Under the pieces are notes generated by a model. The model ran no database searches. It was not told the origin of the DNA and was given only the letters and a program-made list of their open reading frames with translations. Positions 15,052 to 23,745 of a DNA stretch of 39,540 nt are shown one piece after another. The translations under genes were made by a program, and so were the position numbers. The stretch lies in assembly GCA_011959285.1 (NCBI GenBank), contig BLLW01000033.1:1-39540 (forward strand), given 5' to 3'. Position 1 is the first letter of the stretch, and the number at the start of each line of letters is the position of its first letter. This DNA comes from Lachnospiraceae bacterium. GTDB taxonomy: Bacteria; Bacillota; Clostridia; Lachnospirales; Lachnospiraceae.

Positions 15052-16602
15052 TTATCTTTCCCTGAAATTCCATTCAATCTTTACCCTCTTGTCCTTATAA
15101 ACATATACCTTTTTCACAAAAGTATCAACCAGTTCCTGTGTCAGCTTTTCCATATGGGAATAACGGATCACCTGCTTCATATCCGCTTCCAGCCTTTCAC
15201 ATTCCTCTTCCAGCTTTAAGATTTCTTCTTCCCCGTCATGTATCTGCCGCTTCAATAGATCGACTTTCTGATCCAGCCCGTCAGCTCCCCTGCGGTACTC
15301 TTCCGGTGTCATGCCGCCAGCCGCATATCGCTCATAAAGCGCCTCCTTTGAATCCTGTGCTTGCTTTCTTTCCTGATGCAGGTTTTCAAGCTGTTTCCTT
15401 ATCTCCATAACCCTGGCTTTCTGGAACATGTGCAGACTCTTCTCCTGTCCTACTGCTTCCCCACGCATCATCAGCTCTTTGTTTATCATGGCAAGCACCA
15501 GTTCTTCCAATATATCCGCATTGAAATAAGTACAGCATTCCGGTATCTTAAGCAGTGAATGTTTGCGGCATTCAAACCGCCTGTACTTATTTTTTCCCTG
15601 CAATGGCTTATAGATCATGGCATATCCACAGCCGCCGCAGTACAGCTTCCCGGTCAGGGGGTTCTTTACACTCTTCCGTTTCGTAGAAAGCTCCGGCCTG
15701 AACTTTGAAACCTGTGCAAATACTTCCGGCGTGACAAGGGCTTCGTGATGGTCTGGTATCACTTTCCATTCTTCTTTTGGGATGCGCATGCCGTTTTTGC
15801 TCCCCACTGATTTCCGCACTGTTTTCCCATATGCCATCTCCCCAAGGTAAAAACGGTTGTTCAGGATATTCCTGACCGCCTGGCTGCTCCATGCATGGTT
15901 TTTTCCGTTCCCTGTCTTTTTATCCGGTCTCCGCATCTGCGTGATCGTGGGTATCCCTTCCCTCTGGAGCTGCGCCGCTATCCCTGTGCTACCCTTTCCC
16001 TGCATTGCAAGTGAAAAAATATAGCGCACCACTTCCGCTTCCTTTTCCTCCACAATAACTGTGTTCCGCTCTTTGGTGCTTTTCCTGTACCCAAACGGTA
16101 CCTGCCCAAATACATATTCCCCGTTTGCACACTTGTTTTCAAAGGAAGTCTTCACTTTGACGGAAACGTCCTTGCTATATAAATCATACAAAAGCGTCTG
16201 GAATGCAGTGTCTATCCCTATAGTAGCCCCGCCATGTTCCCTGCTGTCATAATGGTCGCCCAGCGCAATGAAGCGCACTCCCATGAAAGGGAATATCTGG
16301 TCCAGATAGGTCCCCATCTCAATATAATCCCTTGAAAACCGGGACATATCCTTCACAACGATACACTGCACCCTGTTTTTCTTTACTTCTGCAAGGAGCT
16401 GGTTCATGCCCGGCCTGTCCATGCCAGTCCCTGACCAACCATCATCACAGAACTCCTTTACTTCATATTCCTTAAGCTCCGCATCCTGCCTGATAAAACT
16501 GCGGATCAATACCCTCTGGCTGGATATGCTGTTGCTCTCCCCTGTCTCCATGCCCCGCTCATCTTCCAGCGAAAGCCTTAAATACACCGCCACTACCTTC
16601 AT
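15052..16602 (-). CDS. Large serine recombinase (third gene of the trio)
   Basis: A 516-residue recombinase. The resolvase-type catalytic domain (about residues 1-150) has the nucleophile Ser11 in VYLRLSLEDE and the Arg-rich DMSRFSRDYIEMG helix. The recombinase domain (about 165-280) contains FGQVPFGYRKS and the SQAVRNILNNRFYLGEMAYG segment. The zinc ribbon is at about 313-365 (LYCGGCGYAM, FECRKHS, IPECCTYFN), and a coiled coil at about 395-485 is rich in Glu and Lys. No motif is missing. Its ATG overlaps the stop of the preceding recombinase (ATGA). Enzymes of this class integrate, excise or invert DNA between short attachment sites. Confidence 0.93.
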   Translation of the reverse strand: MKVVAVYLRLSLEDERGMETGESNSISSQRVLIRSFIRQDAELKEYEVKEFCDDGWSGTGMDRPGMNQLLAEVKKNRVQCIVVKDMSRFSRDYIEMGTYLDQIFPFMGVRFIALGDHYDSREHGGATIGIDTAFQTLLYDLYSKDVSVKVKTSFENKCANGEYVFGQVPFGYRKSTKERNTVIVEEKEAEVVRYIFSLAMQGKGSTGIAAQLQREGIPTITQMRRPDKKTGNGKNHAWSSQAVRNILNNRFYLGEMAYGKTVRKSVGSKNGMRIPKEEWKVIPDHHEALVTPEVFAQVSKFRPELSTKRKSVKNPLTGKLYCGGCGYAMIYKPLQGKNKYRRFECRKHSLLKIPECCTYFNADILEELVLAMINKELMMRGEAVGQEKSLHMFQKARVMEIRKQLENLHQERKQAQDSKEALYERYAAGGMTPEEYRRGADGLDQKVDLLKRQIHDGEEEILKLEEECERLEADMKQVIRYSHMEKLTQELVDTFVKKVYVYKDKRVKIEWNFRER

Positions 16603-18320
16603 TCAGACCACCCTTCCAGCATTTCATTCGTATACCGCAGCTCTGCTTCGATGCGCTTTCCCGGATACACATGGATCTTTTCTATTAATGAATCAACCAT
16701 CTCCATGGTCAGTTCCCCTGTGTCTTTCAGCTTCAGCATGGAACGTACTGCCTTTAAGTACCTCTCCCGTACCTTCTCCATGCCTTTCTGCTTTTCTTCC
16801 AGATATGTTTCCTGTCTTTCCAGTTCCTGCAGGCGCACGTCCTGCTCCAGTTTAAAGCTAACATATTCCTTCTGGGGCATCTTCCCTTCGCGGTAAGCCA
16901 CATAAGCCTCTGTGTCCTTCTCTTCCGCCTGCCTGATCCTGCGCCGCAGGTCCTCCCTCTCCTTTTCAGAAAGGGCTATGACGCTGCTTATCTGCTCTTT
17001 TCCGGCTTCCATAAAACGCTTTGGCCTATCCAGATAAATAGCAAACTCCGTCCGCAGCAGGGGCATCAGGATATCTGTCAGTTCCTGTTTTGAAATATGG
17101 TTTGACTCCGGACAGCTTACAGTTTTTGTCTGCCCGCCATTTAAGCAGAAATAGCCTTCCAGCCTTCCCTTATGCCCGTCCGCATAGGTCTTGGCGCAGC
17201 TGTGTCTGGTCATCTTCCTTCCACAGACACCGCAGTATAACACATGGTCAAAGATATTTTCCCCGATGGGGACACCTTCCGTCGGATGCTTATGTGATGC
17301 CGAAACCTCTTGAATCTTTTTTCTTATCTCCTGCGCCTGTTGGTACAGTTCCGTACTTACAAGTGCCTCATGGGCATTTTCCCTGACCACCCATTCCCCT
17401 TCCGGCTTATGGATGCGGCTGCTTTCATCACGGGCAGTAATGGAAGTCTTCCCCTGCGCCAATATACCGGCATATGTCCTGCTCCCTATGACCCGCTCCA
17501 CTGCGCTTTTATCCCAGCCCTTATATTCTATATCCGGCAGACAGAACACTTCCCCTGTCTGCTTATACACTGCCGGGGGATTGACCCTGCGCCGGTTTAA
17601 GTCGTCCGTGACTGCCTTATAGCTTTCCTTCTCTATAAAGGACTGGTAAATATGCTTCACAATCCCAGCTGTATTTTCATCGGGGACAAGCCTCCTGACC
17701 TTCCCTTCCCAGACTGCCTTATAACCGTATGGCGGCGGTCCGCCAACATAAGAGCCTGCCTCCCTGCGCTGTTTCAGCCCGGTCTTTGCCTTTTTTGAAA
17801 AATCCTTTGCGTACATGTCGTTGACAAGGTTCTTGATCTCCGATGCCATCTGCTTTGTATCATTCCCCTTATCGCCTGTGTCGATACCGTCCGAAACCGC
17901 AATGAACCGCACCCCAAGGAATGGAAAAATCTTCTCTATATAATTACCAGCTTCCAGATAATTCCTGCCAAACCGGGATAAATCTTTCACAACCACACAG
18001 TCGATATCGCCCAGCCTGATATCCTGCATCAGGCGTTTAAAGCCTTCTCTGTCAAAGTTGCTTCCGGTCTTCCCAAGATCCCTGTAGCATTCAATGATAT
18101 CAATCACTTCCTGCCCTCCCTGGTTCAGCCTCTCTATATGCTTCCTTGCAATCTCCTCCTGCACATCTATGGATTCACTCTTGCGTTCGTTAATATCTGC
18201 CGAAAGCCTTGCATAGATTCCTGCTTTATAATGTTTCTTCCCTCTGGCGGCTGTACTGTTGCTTACCACGAGAGTTTCTGCTGCGGAAGTGCCGCGTTTT
18301 GAAACCCTTCCCATCTTCAC
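16599..18320 (-). CDS. Large serine recombinase (second gene of the trio)
   Basis: A recombinase of up to 573 residues. The frame starts at a GTG that overlaps the previous stop (GTGA); an ATG two codons later is an alternative start. An N-terminal extension of about 33 basic residues precedes the catalytic domain with Ser40 in IYARLSADI. The Arg-rich KDLSRFGRNYLEAGNYI helix, the recombinase domain (GGPPPYGYKAV, then SAVERVIGSRTYAGILAQG), a zinc ribbon at about 358-410 (LYCGVCGRKM, GYFCLNGG, SCPESNHI) and a coiled coil follow. The sequence is clearly different from its two neighbours, so the trio is not a recent tandem duplication. Translational coupling on both sides suggests the three proteins are made in fixed ratio. 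Confidence 0.93.
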   Translation of the reverse strand: MKMGRVSKRGTSAAETLVVSNSTAARGKKHYKAGIYARLSADINERKSESIDVQEEIARKHIERLNQGGQEVIDIIECYRDLGKTGSNFDREGFKRLMQDIRLGDIDCVVVKDLSRFGRNYLEAGNYIEKIFPFLGVRFIAVSDGIDTGDKGNDTKQMASEIKNLVNDMYAKDFSKKAKTGLKQRREAGSYVGGPPPYGYKAVWEGKVRRLVPDENTAGIVKHIYQSFIEKESYKAVTDDLNRRRVNPPAVYKQTGEVFCLPDIEYKGWDKSAVERVIGSRTYAGILAQGKTSITARDESSRIHKPEGEWVVRENAHEALVSTELYQQAQEIRKKIQEVSASHKHPTEGVPIGENIFDHVLYCGVCGRKMTRHSCAKTYADGHKGRLEGYFCLNGGQTKTVSCPESNHISKQELTDILMPLLRTEFAIYLDRPKRFMEAGKEQISSVIALSEKEREDLRRRIRQAEEKDTEAYVAYREGKMPQKEYVSFKLEQDVRLQELERQETYLEEKQKGMEKVRERYLKAVRSMLKLKDTGELTMEMVDSLIEKIHVYPGKRIEAELRYTNEMLEGWSE

Positions 18321-19966
18321 GCACCCCTTTCCGCATCATGTCCTGCCCCCAGCATGACCCTGTACTGATCCATGAAATAATATTCTATCTTAATGCGTCT
18401 GCCCTCATACACATAGATGCGTTTTACAAGGCTTCCCAGCGTGTGGCGGTCAAGCTCCTTAAGCTCCACACAGTCCTGGAACGCTTTCAGCCGCCCGGCT
18501 GAAAGGACGCCGTTCTTAAACATTTCCTTAATTAAAGATTCCTGCTTTTTCTGGGCTTCCTCAAGCTGTGCCGCTTTTCCCTTGAAACTGCCATGCAGGC
18601 GCTCAAACTCTTCTTTCGTAATTACCCCTGCCCGTAAATCTTCATAAAGACCGGAACATAAGCTGTAATATCTGTCCTGCTCCTCCTTCAGGCGGCAGAT
18701 TTCCTTATCATATGCTGAAATTGCCTCAAACCCTTCCTCCTTCTCCTTTGCCCTGTCAAAAAGGGTTTTTTCTTCAAGGAACGTGTTTGCATATTTCTTA
18801 ACAGTCTTTTCAACAAGCCCTTTCAGCACTTCTTCCTCTATGCTGTGCCTGCTGCACCCTTCCCCACGGTTTTTCGTGGAACAGATGTAATAGACTTTTT
18901 CCTTCCCCTTATAACGGTTCACCCGGCGCACCATCTGCTCCTTACAGTCGCCGCAGAATAAAAGCCCCGCAAACAGCCCTGCCTTCTCCATGCCCGGCCC
19001 CAGCCGGCTGTCTGATTTAAGGAGGTTCTGCACGATCTGGAAGTCGTCCTCCGAGACAAGCGGCTCATGGGTGTTTTCCACACGCACCCATTCCTCCTTC
19101 GGCTTTTCCACACTCTTTTTTACCTTATAATTTACCTTCTGCGTCTTCCCCTGCAGCAGGTGCCCAAGGTATGTCTCATCGGTCAGTATCCGCTTCACGG
19201 ACGCGCTGCCCCATAACGACCTCCCTGCGCCGGAAAAACCGCTGTTGTATTTCAGTCCAAGGGATTTCTTATATTCTTTAGGCGAAAGGATGCCCAGCCC
19301 GTTTAACTGTTCCGCTATGGCTGCCACTGCCATGCCTGCGATCTTCCACGCAAATATCTTCCTGACGATCCCCGCCGCATATTCGTCCACCACAAGCCGG
19401 TTCCTGTTTTCCTTGTCCTTCCTGTACCCGTATACCGCAAAAGGGGAAATGTATTCCCCATTCTTCCGCTTCACTTCCAGCCCGCTCTTTACCTTGGTGG
19501 AAATATCCCGGCAATAAGAATCGTTGATGAAATTCTTTACCGGAAGCACGATGGAACTTTCCCCCGTGTCCGCTTGAAGGCTGTCATAATGGTCAGTCAG
19601 CGCAATGAAGCGCACGCCAAGAGCCGGGAAGGTCTTCTGGATGTACCTCCCGGCTTCAATATAGTCGCGCCCGAAACGGGACAGGTCTTTTACGACCACG
19701 CAGTTTACCCCGCCCGCCTCAATATCGCGCATCATCCTCTTAAATTCCGGCCTGTCAAAATTGCTGCCCGAAAATCCGTCATCGGCATAGATATCATACA
19801 ACTCGATATCCGGCTGCTCACGGATATAGGCCCTGATCAGCTCACGCTGGTTTGCGATGCTCTCGCTCTCTGCCTTTACAGATGCAGGCCTTCCCCCGTC
19901 CCCGGCCGGGATGTCATCCCTCGAAAGACGCAGGTACATGGCTGCATAGAATATTTTTTCTTTCAT
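18317..19966 (-). CDS. Large serine recombinase (first gene of the trio)
   Basis: I place the start at the ATG at 19966 (MKEKIFYAAMYLRLSRDD), which has AGGAG ten bases before it; the frame is open to a GTG at 20017 without a ribosome binding site. The 549-residue protein has nucleophile Ser15, the signature YADDGFSGSNFDRPEFKRM, the KDLSRFGRDYIEAGRYI helix, a recombinase domain (SPFAVYGYRKDKE), a zinc ribbon near 330-375 (LFCGDCKEQM, YYICSTKNRG, GCSRHSIEEE) and a long coiled coil. Everything needed for activity appears present. It ends in an overlap with the next recombinase. A DUF6870-like gene lies 150 bp upstream on the same strand. Confidence 0.93.
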   Translation of the reverse strand: MKEKIFYAAMYLRLSRDDIPAGDGGRPASVKAESESIANQRELIRAYIREQPDIELYDIYADDGFSGSNFDRPEFKRMMRDIEAGGVNCVVVKDLSRFGRDYIEAGRYIQKTFPALGVRFIALTDHYDSLQADTGESSIVLPVKNFINDSYCRDISTKVKSGLEVKRKNGEYISPFAVYGYRKDKENRNRLVVDEYAAGIVRKIFAWKIAGMAVAAIAEQLNGLGILSPKEYKKSLGLKYNSGFSGAGRSLWGSASVKRILTDETYLGHLLQGKTQKVNYKVKKSVEKPKEEWVRVENTHEPLVSEDDFQIVQNLLKSDSRLGPGMEKAGLFAGLLFCGDCKEQMVRRVNRYKGKEKVYYICSTKNRGEGCSRHSIEEEVLKGLVEKTVKKYANTFLEEKTLFDRAKEKEEGFEAISAYDKEICRLKEEQDRYYSLCSGLYEDLRAGVITKEEFERLHGSFKGKAAQLEEAQKKQESLIKEMFKNGVLSAGRLKAFQDCVELKELDRHTLGSLVKRIYVYEGRRIKIEYYFMDQYRVMLGAGHDAERGA

Positions 19967-20121
19967 ATATGTATCACTCCTGACTTTCTTAAACACCGGG
20001 TCGTACGCTCCGCGCACTCCCCTTATGCTGATTGTGCCGCCGCCGGGGCCGCCAAGTCAGGTGCAACACTGATTTAGTCCTGACTATATGTTATCATATT
20101 TTTTCGTTTTATTCAAGTCGG

Positions 20122-20415
20122 TTATACATAAATTTCTGCAAGCCTGCGTATATATTCTTCCATCTTTTCATCTATGGTAGAGCCTTCTTTCTGGTAGCAT
20201 ACTTTTACCACATAATCTCCAATCCTGTTGACATACGGGTTTTTCGTCTGCCTTGCAAAAGATGCCAGCTTTTTTTCCACCGGCGCTTTCGTATCTATCT
20301 CAATATCCCTTAGATCAGTCAGTGAATTGATGTCCACTGTCCGTACATCCACCGCCGCCAGTTCCTTTAACTCCTCTGGTGTAAACCCTGCCAGTGCCCC
20401 TGCCGCAATTCCCAT
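20122..20415 (-). CDS. DUF6870-like small protein
   Basis: This 97-residue protein has the pattern VDVRTVDINSLTDLRDIEID and then KNPYVNRIGDYVVKVCYQ, which I associate with the DUF6870 family, small proteins common on Clostridia mobile elements. The function is not known. No signal peptide or membrane segment is seen; it is acidic and probably cytoplasmic. GGAGAT precedes the ATG at 20415. Same-strand position ahead of the three recombinases suggests it belongs to their module and may be a cofactor or directionality protein; this is inference only. Confidence 0.7.
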   Translation of the reverse strand: MGIAAGALAGFTPEELKELAAVDVRTVDINSLTDLRDIEIDTKAPVEKKLASFARQTKNPYVNRIGDYVVKVCYQKEGSTIDEKMEEYIRRLAEIYV

Positions 20416-20521
20416 GGCACAACCATCTCCTTCCTTACCTCTATCCTATTCTTTCATCTGATTGTCCTATGCCTACACTACCCCGTTCTATAGGAAAATG
20501 CAGGGCTTACACCTTTGTATC

Positions 20522-20692
20522 TTAAATTTCCCTGAGCAGAATTTTATCCCACCTACTTTGCGACACCGTGTCGCAAAGTTTATGTATATGATTATCCTTT
20601 CTCCATAATCTGTATATCAATCTTCCTTCCTCCACAAAGTAACCCCACACACCACGACAGAGCATAATGCCCTGCCATGGATTTTTTAACAT
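20522..20692 (-). CDS. Possible small protein of unknown function
   Basis: A 56-codon frame (MLKNPWQGIMLCRG..., ending with WDKILLREI) in an otherwise empty stretch. I do not recognise it. The frame extends upstream to 20794 without a good start. The second half (EEGRLIYRLWRKDNHIHKLC) reads like real protein, but no clear ribosome binding site is seen, and a 25 bp palindrome lies inside the coding part. It may be a decayed gene end. Confidence 0.25.
   Translation of the reverse strand: MLKNPWQGIMLCRGVWGYFVEEGRLIYRLWRKDNHIHKLCDTVSQSRWDKILLREI
20555..20579. repeat. Perfect 12 bp inverted repeat with one central base
   Basis: ACTTTGCGACAC and its reverse complement GTGTCGCAAAGT are separated by a single C. 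The near-perfect dyad lies about 140 bp upstream of the DUF6870-like start on the minus strand. It has the size of a dimer-binding operator or of a recombinase/partition site. Confidence 0.6.
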
Positions 20693-20792
20693 AAGGATGT
20701 CTGGCGAAGCCTGACATCCGTTGTTTTCTCTCTCCCGGTGTGGACCGGAATATGTAAAGACCGCCCGGCATGGCTGCCTGATACCCCGCAGC

Positions 20793-21102
20793 ACCCTTTC
20801 CTACTGCAGCATACCCCGGACGCCGCTCCGGCTGCCGTGTTCTCCGGCAGAGGTATCATTATCACCCGGATTTCAAGGCAGCCTGCCAACGCTGCCCCAT
20901 GCTGGGAATGCCGCTCATATTTTTCCTTCTTCTGTTACGATTCCTCGTTCCACCTGCATCAAAGCCCTGCCACTAACTCTTTAACAGGCAAATATTTCCC
21001 CGCGAAGCTCTCCCCTCATCATCTACCAATGTTCCGGATGTTTTGTGTCCTTACATACTGATATTCTGTTTTCAAGGTACACTCCGGCTTATCGTTATCA
21101 GC
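20793..21102. other. Stretch without a recognisable gene
   Basis: Frames here are short and look like shadows. GC is higher than in the flanks (20690-20900), and no conserved protein, RNA or repeat could be recognised. Confidence 0.4.
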
Positions 21103-21146
21103 CTGTCAGAATACATCTTATAATTATTTAAGATGTTTCCTGACAG
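21103..21146. repeat. Imperfect 18 bp inverted repeat downstream of the XRE gene
   Basis: CTGTCAGAATACATCTTA pairs with TAAGATGTTTCCTGACAG with two mismatches around an AT-rich 8-base centre. It lies 24 bases past the XRE stop on the minus strand. There is no U tract after it, so a simple terminator is not certain; a protein-binding or recombination site is possible. Confidence 0.55.
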
Positions 21147-21169
21147 ACCCATAACGGTCTGTTCCTGTC

Positions 21170-21502
21170 TTATGTTACCATTTCCATATTTTGTATCATA
21201 AACTCCAAAAGCTTTGTCAGAAATAATGCCTGCGTCTCTGTGCTGCTCAATAAAATCCCCTGCACTTCCATAGCGCACTGTTCCTGCACTGTTTCCACTT
21301 CATTCCGTATCACCATATCTACTTTTAATACCTCTAAAATCTTCCAATATGTATCTATCCCCGGTCTTCTGGCACCTGATTCAATCTTTTCAAGGTGCGA
21401 GACACTTATACCTATCATTTCCGACATATCTGTCCTTGATATGTTCCTCATAGTGCGCGATATCCTGATTGCTTCCCCAATATTCATACTATTCACACGC
21501 AT
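21170..21502 (-). CDS. XRE family transcriptional regulator
   Basis: A 110-residue protein with an N-terminal Cro/C1-type helix-turn-helix (IGEAIRISRTMRNISRTDMS, then EMIGISVSHLEKIESGARRP) and a short C-terminal helical part of unknown function. The ATG at 21502 follows GGAGGTAGAGGAA; an ATG at 21487 is also possible. It is on the same strand as the recombinases 1.1 kb downstream and is likely the regulator of that module. Confidence 0.85.
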   Translation of the reverse strand: MRVNSMNIGEAIRISRTMRNISRTDMSEMIGISVSHLEKIESGARRPGIDTYWKILEVLKVDMVIRNEVETVQEQCAMEVQGILLSSTETQALFLTKLLEFMIQNMEMVT

Positions 21503-21706
21503 TTCCTCTACCTCCAGATCTGTACATTGATTATATCTACATTAGCTTTATCTGGGAACTGACTGGCAGTGCAAATATTTCACTCTCTTTGCCAATTCAG
21601 ATTTTTCACCCATATCTTCCATTTTTCACTTTCATCATTTGTCTTTTTTCTACATAAGTTTTTATTTCCTGTCAACTTTTTCAGGATACAAAATATCTGA
21701 TTACAT

Positions 21707-21770
21707 AAAAAAGCCCCTTTTTGATAAAATCCCTGTATCCTGAACCTATCAAAAAGGAGCTTTTGCTTTT
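21707..21770 (-). terminator. Terminator of the long redox operon
   Basis: AAAAGC-CCCTTTTTGATA on one side and TATCAAAAAGG-GCTTTT on the other form a long stem. On the minus strand the GGGGC arm is followed by TTTTTT. It lies 33 bases after the stop of the last gene at 21803. Confidence 0.75.
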
Positions 21771-21802
21771 TAATTATATATGCCAGCTGTCTCTATATCG
21801 GG

Positions 21803-22246
21803 CTATAACTGTTTTAATTCCGCCTCTTTACTGTTCGTTACCATCCCTTTATAATCAAACCCATAAAGCCCAGCATAACGTGACATGGTAAATTCACATG
21901 CTTCAAGTTGCCATTTCTCAGGGGAAGCACCCTGCATAATAAAGTAAAGATTCTTACCCGAAAATTCTCCCTGTCTGACTGGGCCATAGCAGCGATCCAA
22001 AAAATTTCTCAACAGACCGCATATATTATGCCAGTACAGCAGCGAACCCACTACTATAGTATCAGCTTTTCGGATTTTCTCAATGACCTCATCAAACTGG
22101 TCATCAGAATAATTCTGACCATAAGCATAAATCTTATAATCAATCAGATTCAGCGTTTCATATTCCTTGCCTGATAAAAGCTTACTGGCCAGCCTTGCTG
22201 TATTTCCTTCCTTATTTGGACTTGCATTGATAAATAAAATACTCAT
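21803..22246 (-). CDS. NADPH-dependent FMN reductase / flavodoxin-like protein
   Basis: A 147-residue cytoplasmic flavoprotein. INASPNKEGNTARLASKLL at residues 6-24 is the phosphate-binding loop of the NAD(P)H:FMN reductase type; VVGSLLYWHNICGLLRNFLD is the usual second FMN contact (P-x-Y-W in relatives, here S-L-L-Y-W). The protein is shorter than typical members (about 175-190), chiefly in the C-terminal half, so the domain is compact. It is the last gene of the operon that begins at 29113, 14 bases after the previous stop. The likely role is reduction of free flavin or quinones. Confidence 0.8.
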   Translation of the reverse strand: MSILFINASPNKEGNTARLASKLLSGKEYETLNLIDYKIYAYGQNYSDDQFDEVIEKIRKADTIVVGSLLYWHNICGLLRNFLDRCYGPVRQGEFSGKNLYFIMQGASPEKWQLEACEFTMSRYAGLYGFDYKGMVTNSKEAELKQL

Positions 22247-22260
22247 GATAATCTCCTTTT

Positions 22261-22584
22261 TTATTTTTCGTCACTATATACCTCTGCTATAATCGGAAAT
22301 GTACTCCATGCTTTCGGCCATCCACAGTAAAACGCAAGCTGCGTTACAATCTCAACCGCTTCTTCCTTTGTAATTCCATGCTCTTTACCAAGTACTAGAT
22401 GACTTTTTAACTGCGGGTATAATCCCGCTGAAAATAGTGCCGCAATCGTAATCATACTCCTGTCACGGGGAGATAGTTGCTCCTCTCTGGCCCATACCTC
22501 GCCAAATAAAACATCATCGTTTAATGCCGCAAACTGCGGTGCCAATTCTCCAAGACGTTCTCTTCCTGCTGTTTGTTTCTTCAT
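22261..22584 (-). CDS. Carboxymuconolactone decarboxylase family protein
   Basis: This 107-residue protein has the all-helical CMD/AhpD-like fold: REEQLSPRDRSMITIAALFS, LKSHLVLGKEHGITKEE and QLAFYCGWPKAWS are standard. The AhpD CxxC pair is absent, so a peroxidase role is unlikely; it belongs to the gamma-carboxymuconolactone-decarboxylase-like group of unknown substrate that is commonly found with cupins, flavodoxins and aldo/keto reductases. AAAGGAAGG precedes the ATG. It lies 54 bp after the cupin gene. Confidence 0.87.
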   Translation of the reverse strand: MKKQTAGRERLGELAPQFAALNDDVLFGEVWAREEQLSPRDRSMITIAALFSAGLYPQLKSHLVLGKEHGITKEEAVEIVTQLAFYCGWPKAWSTFPIIAEVYSDEK

Positions 22585-22638
22585 TCCAAATACCTTCCTT
22601 TCATATAACTTTACATTTTTATAGCATCTGATTGATTT

Positions 22639-23661
22639 TTATTTTTCTGTTGGCAATTCATTGTATTCTTCCATCGAAATACGGTCAAACCATTCCACGC
22701 CGCCTGATCCTGGGTTTGTATTGATAGCTATATGGGCAAAATCCGTTTCTGCGCTGCCTCCATGTCAATGCTTTACGCCCGGCGGACAAAATGCCACATC
22801 ACCAGGATACAGTACCTCCACAGGCTCCCCCTCAATCTGATGATACCCAATCCCATCCGTTGCAATCAGGATCTGCCCGCCTTCATGGGTATGCCAGTTA
22901 TTGATAACGCCCGGTTCAAACACAACATAGTGCATACCCGGTGCACCGGCGACATTTTCACCAATGATGTCAGAAAGATACACCGGACCGCTGAATGTCT
23001 GCATGGTGACAGACTGGCTTGCACGCTGGAACATAAACGCATTGTCGGCGGTTATGTTACGTCCTGCATACTCTTCTGCCTCCAAACTTGCATAATACGC
23101 ATCCGTAACCGATTCTTCACCATCGCCTGCACTGGAATAACCGGCATCATAGACCACCATCTGAGAAAACCAGCTGTCAGGGGCGGCACCATGCCAATGC
23201 CTGACACCGGGGGCACACTCGATCACATCGCCCTTCCTGATGATCTGGGCTGGCTTTCCTTCTTCCTGATAATATCCGACACCTCCGGTAACCAGAATAA
23301 CCATCCCTCCATGGCTGTGCCAGTTGCTTCTTGCCCCAGGCTCAAATGTCACATGGTTGGTCTGTGGAAAATGGTATATTTCATCACTGGCTATCATGGT
23401 GGCAAGGTATGCTGTTCCCGTAAAAGCTCCGGGGAAAGTAACTGCATTCCCTATCGGGAATGTAAGACCGTCTCTGTTTTCCACAATACTGCTGTCAGGG
23501 ACAGGTATTTCCTTTTCCTCCTGATCAATACTCTCTACATGGGTGCTTTGCCCTGTATTGCCGGATTTATCAGCTAACTGATCATTGCTTCCGCCACACG
23601 CAGACAACAACAAGCCCAACAAGATTACCGGAGCCATAACTTTCCTTCTCAATATCCGCAT
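22639..23661 (-). pseudogene. Double-cupin lipoprotein gene with an internal TGA
   Basis: The frame starts best at 23661 (lipoprotein signal with Cys22 in LLLSACGG). It encodes two cupin barrels, each with the metal-binding pattern: HSHGGMVILVTGGVGYYQEE ... GVRHWHG and HTHEGGQILIATDGIGYHQI ... GVKH. At 22765-22767 a TGA replaces the codon where the first barrel has Trp (HWHG), and the same frame then continues with HGGSAETDFAHIAINTN to a TAA at 22639, as expected for the family. A single G to A change explains it. Translation would stop at residue 299, after the last metal His, losing the final strand and C-terminal helix. It may be a recent pseudogene, a partly active product or a sequence error. 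Confidence 0.8.
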
Positions 23662-23745
23662 ATGTTCCCATCCTTTATATTCCGTCTGTGTCATATTTTT
23701 CCGCTATTCCTGCATATTCCAGAAAGAGAAATCGTCTCTCCGCAT

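Noticed and set aside
19967-20017. Start of the first recombinase at the GTG at 20017.
   Set aside because: No ribosome binding site precedes it and the extra 17 residues do not belong to the family; the ATG at 19966 has AGGAG.
20686-20984. Several overlapping frames of 67-107 codons on both strands.
   Set aside because: They lack ribosome binding sites and recognisable motifs and have low-complexity composition; they look like chance frames in a GC-richer stretch.
15052-21502. A complete integrative conjugative element around the recombinase trio.
   Set aside because: No relaxase, coupling protein, type IV secretion or replication gene is seen on either side, and no target-site duplication could be defined.
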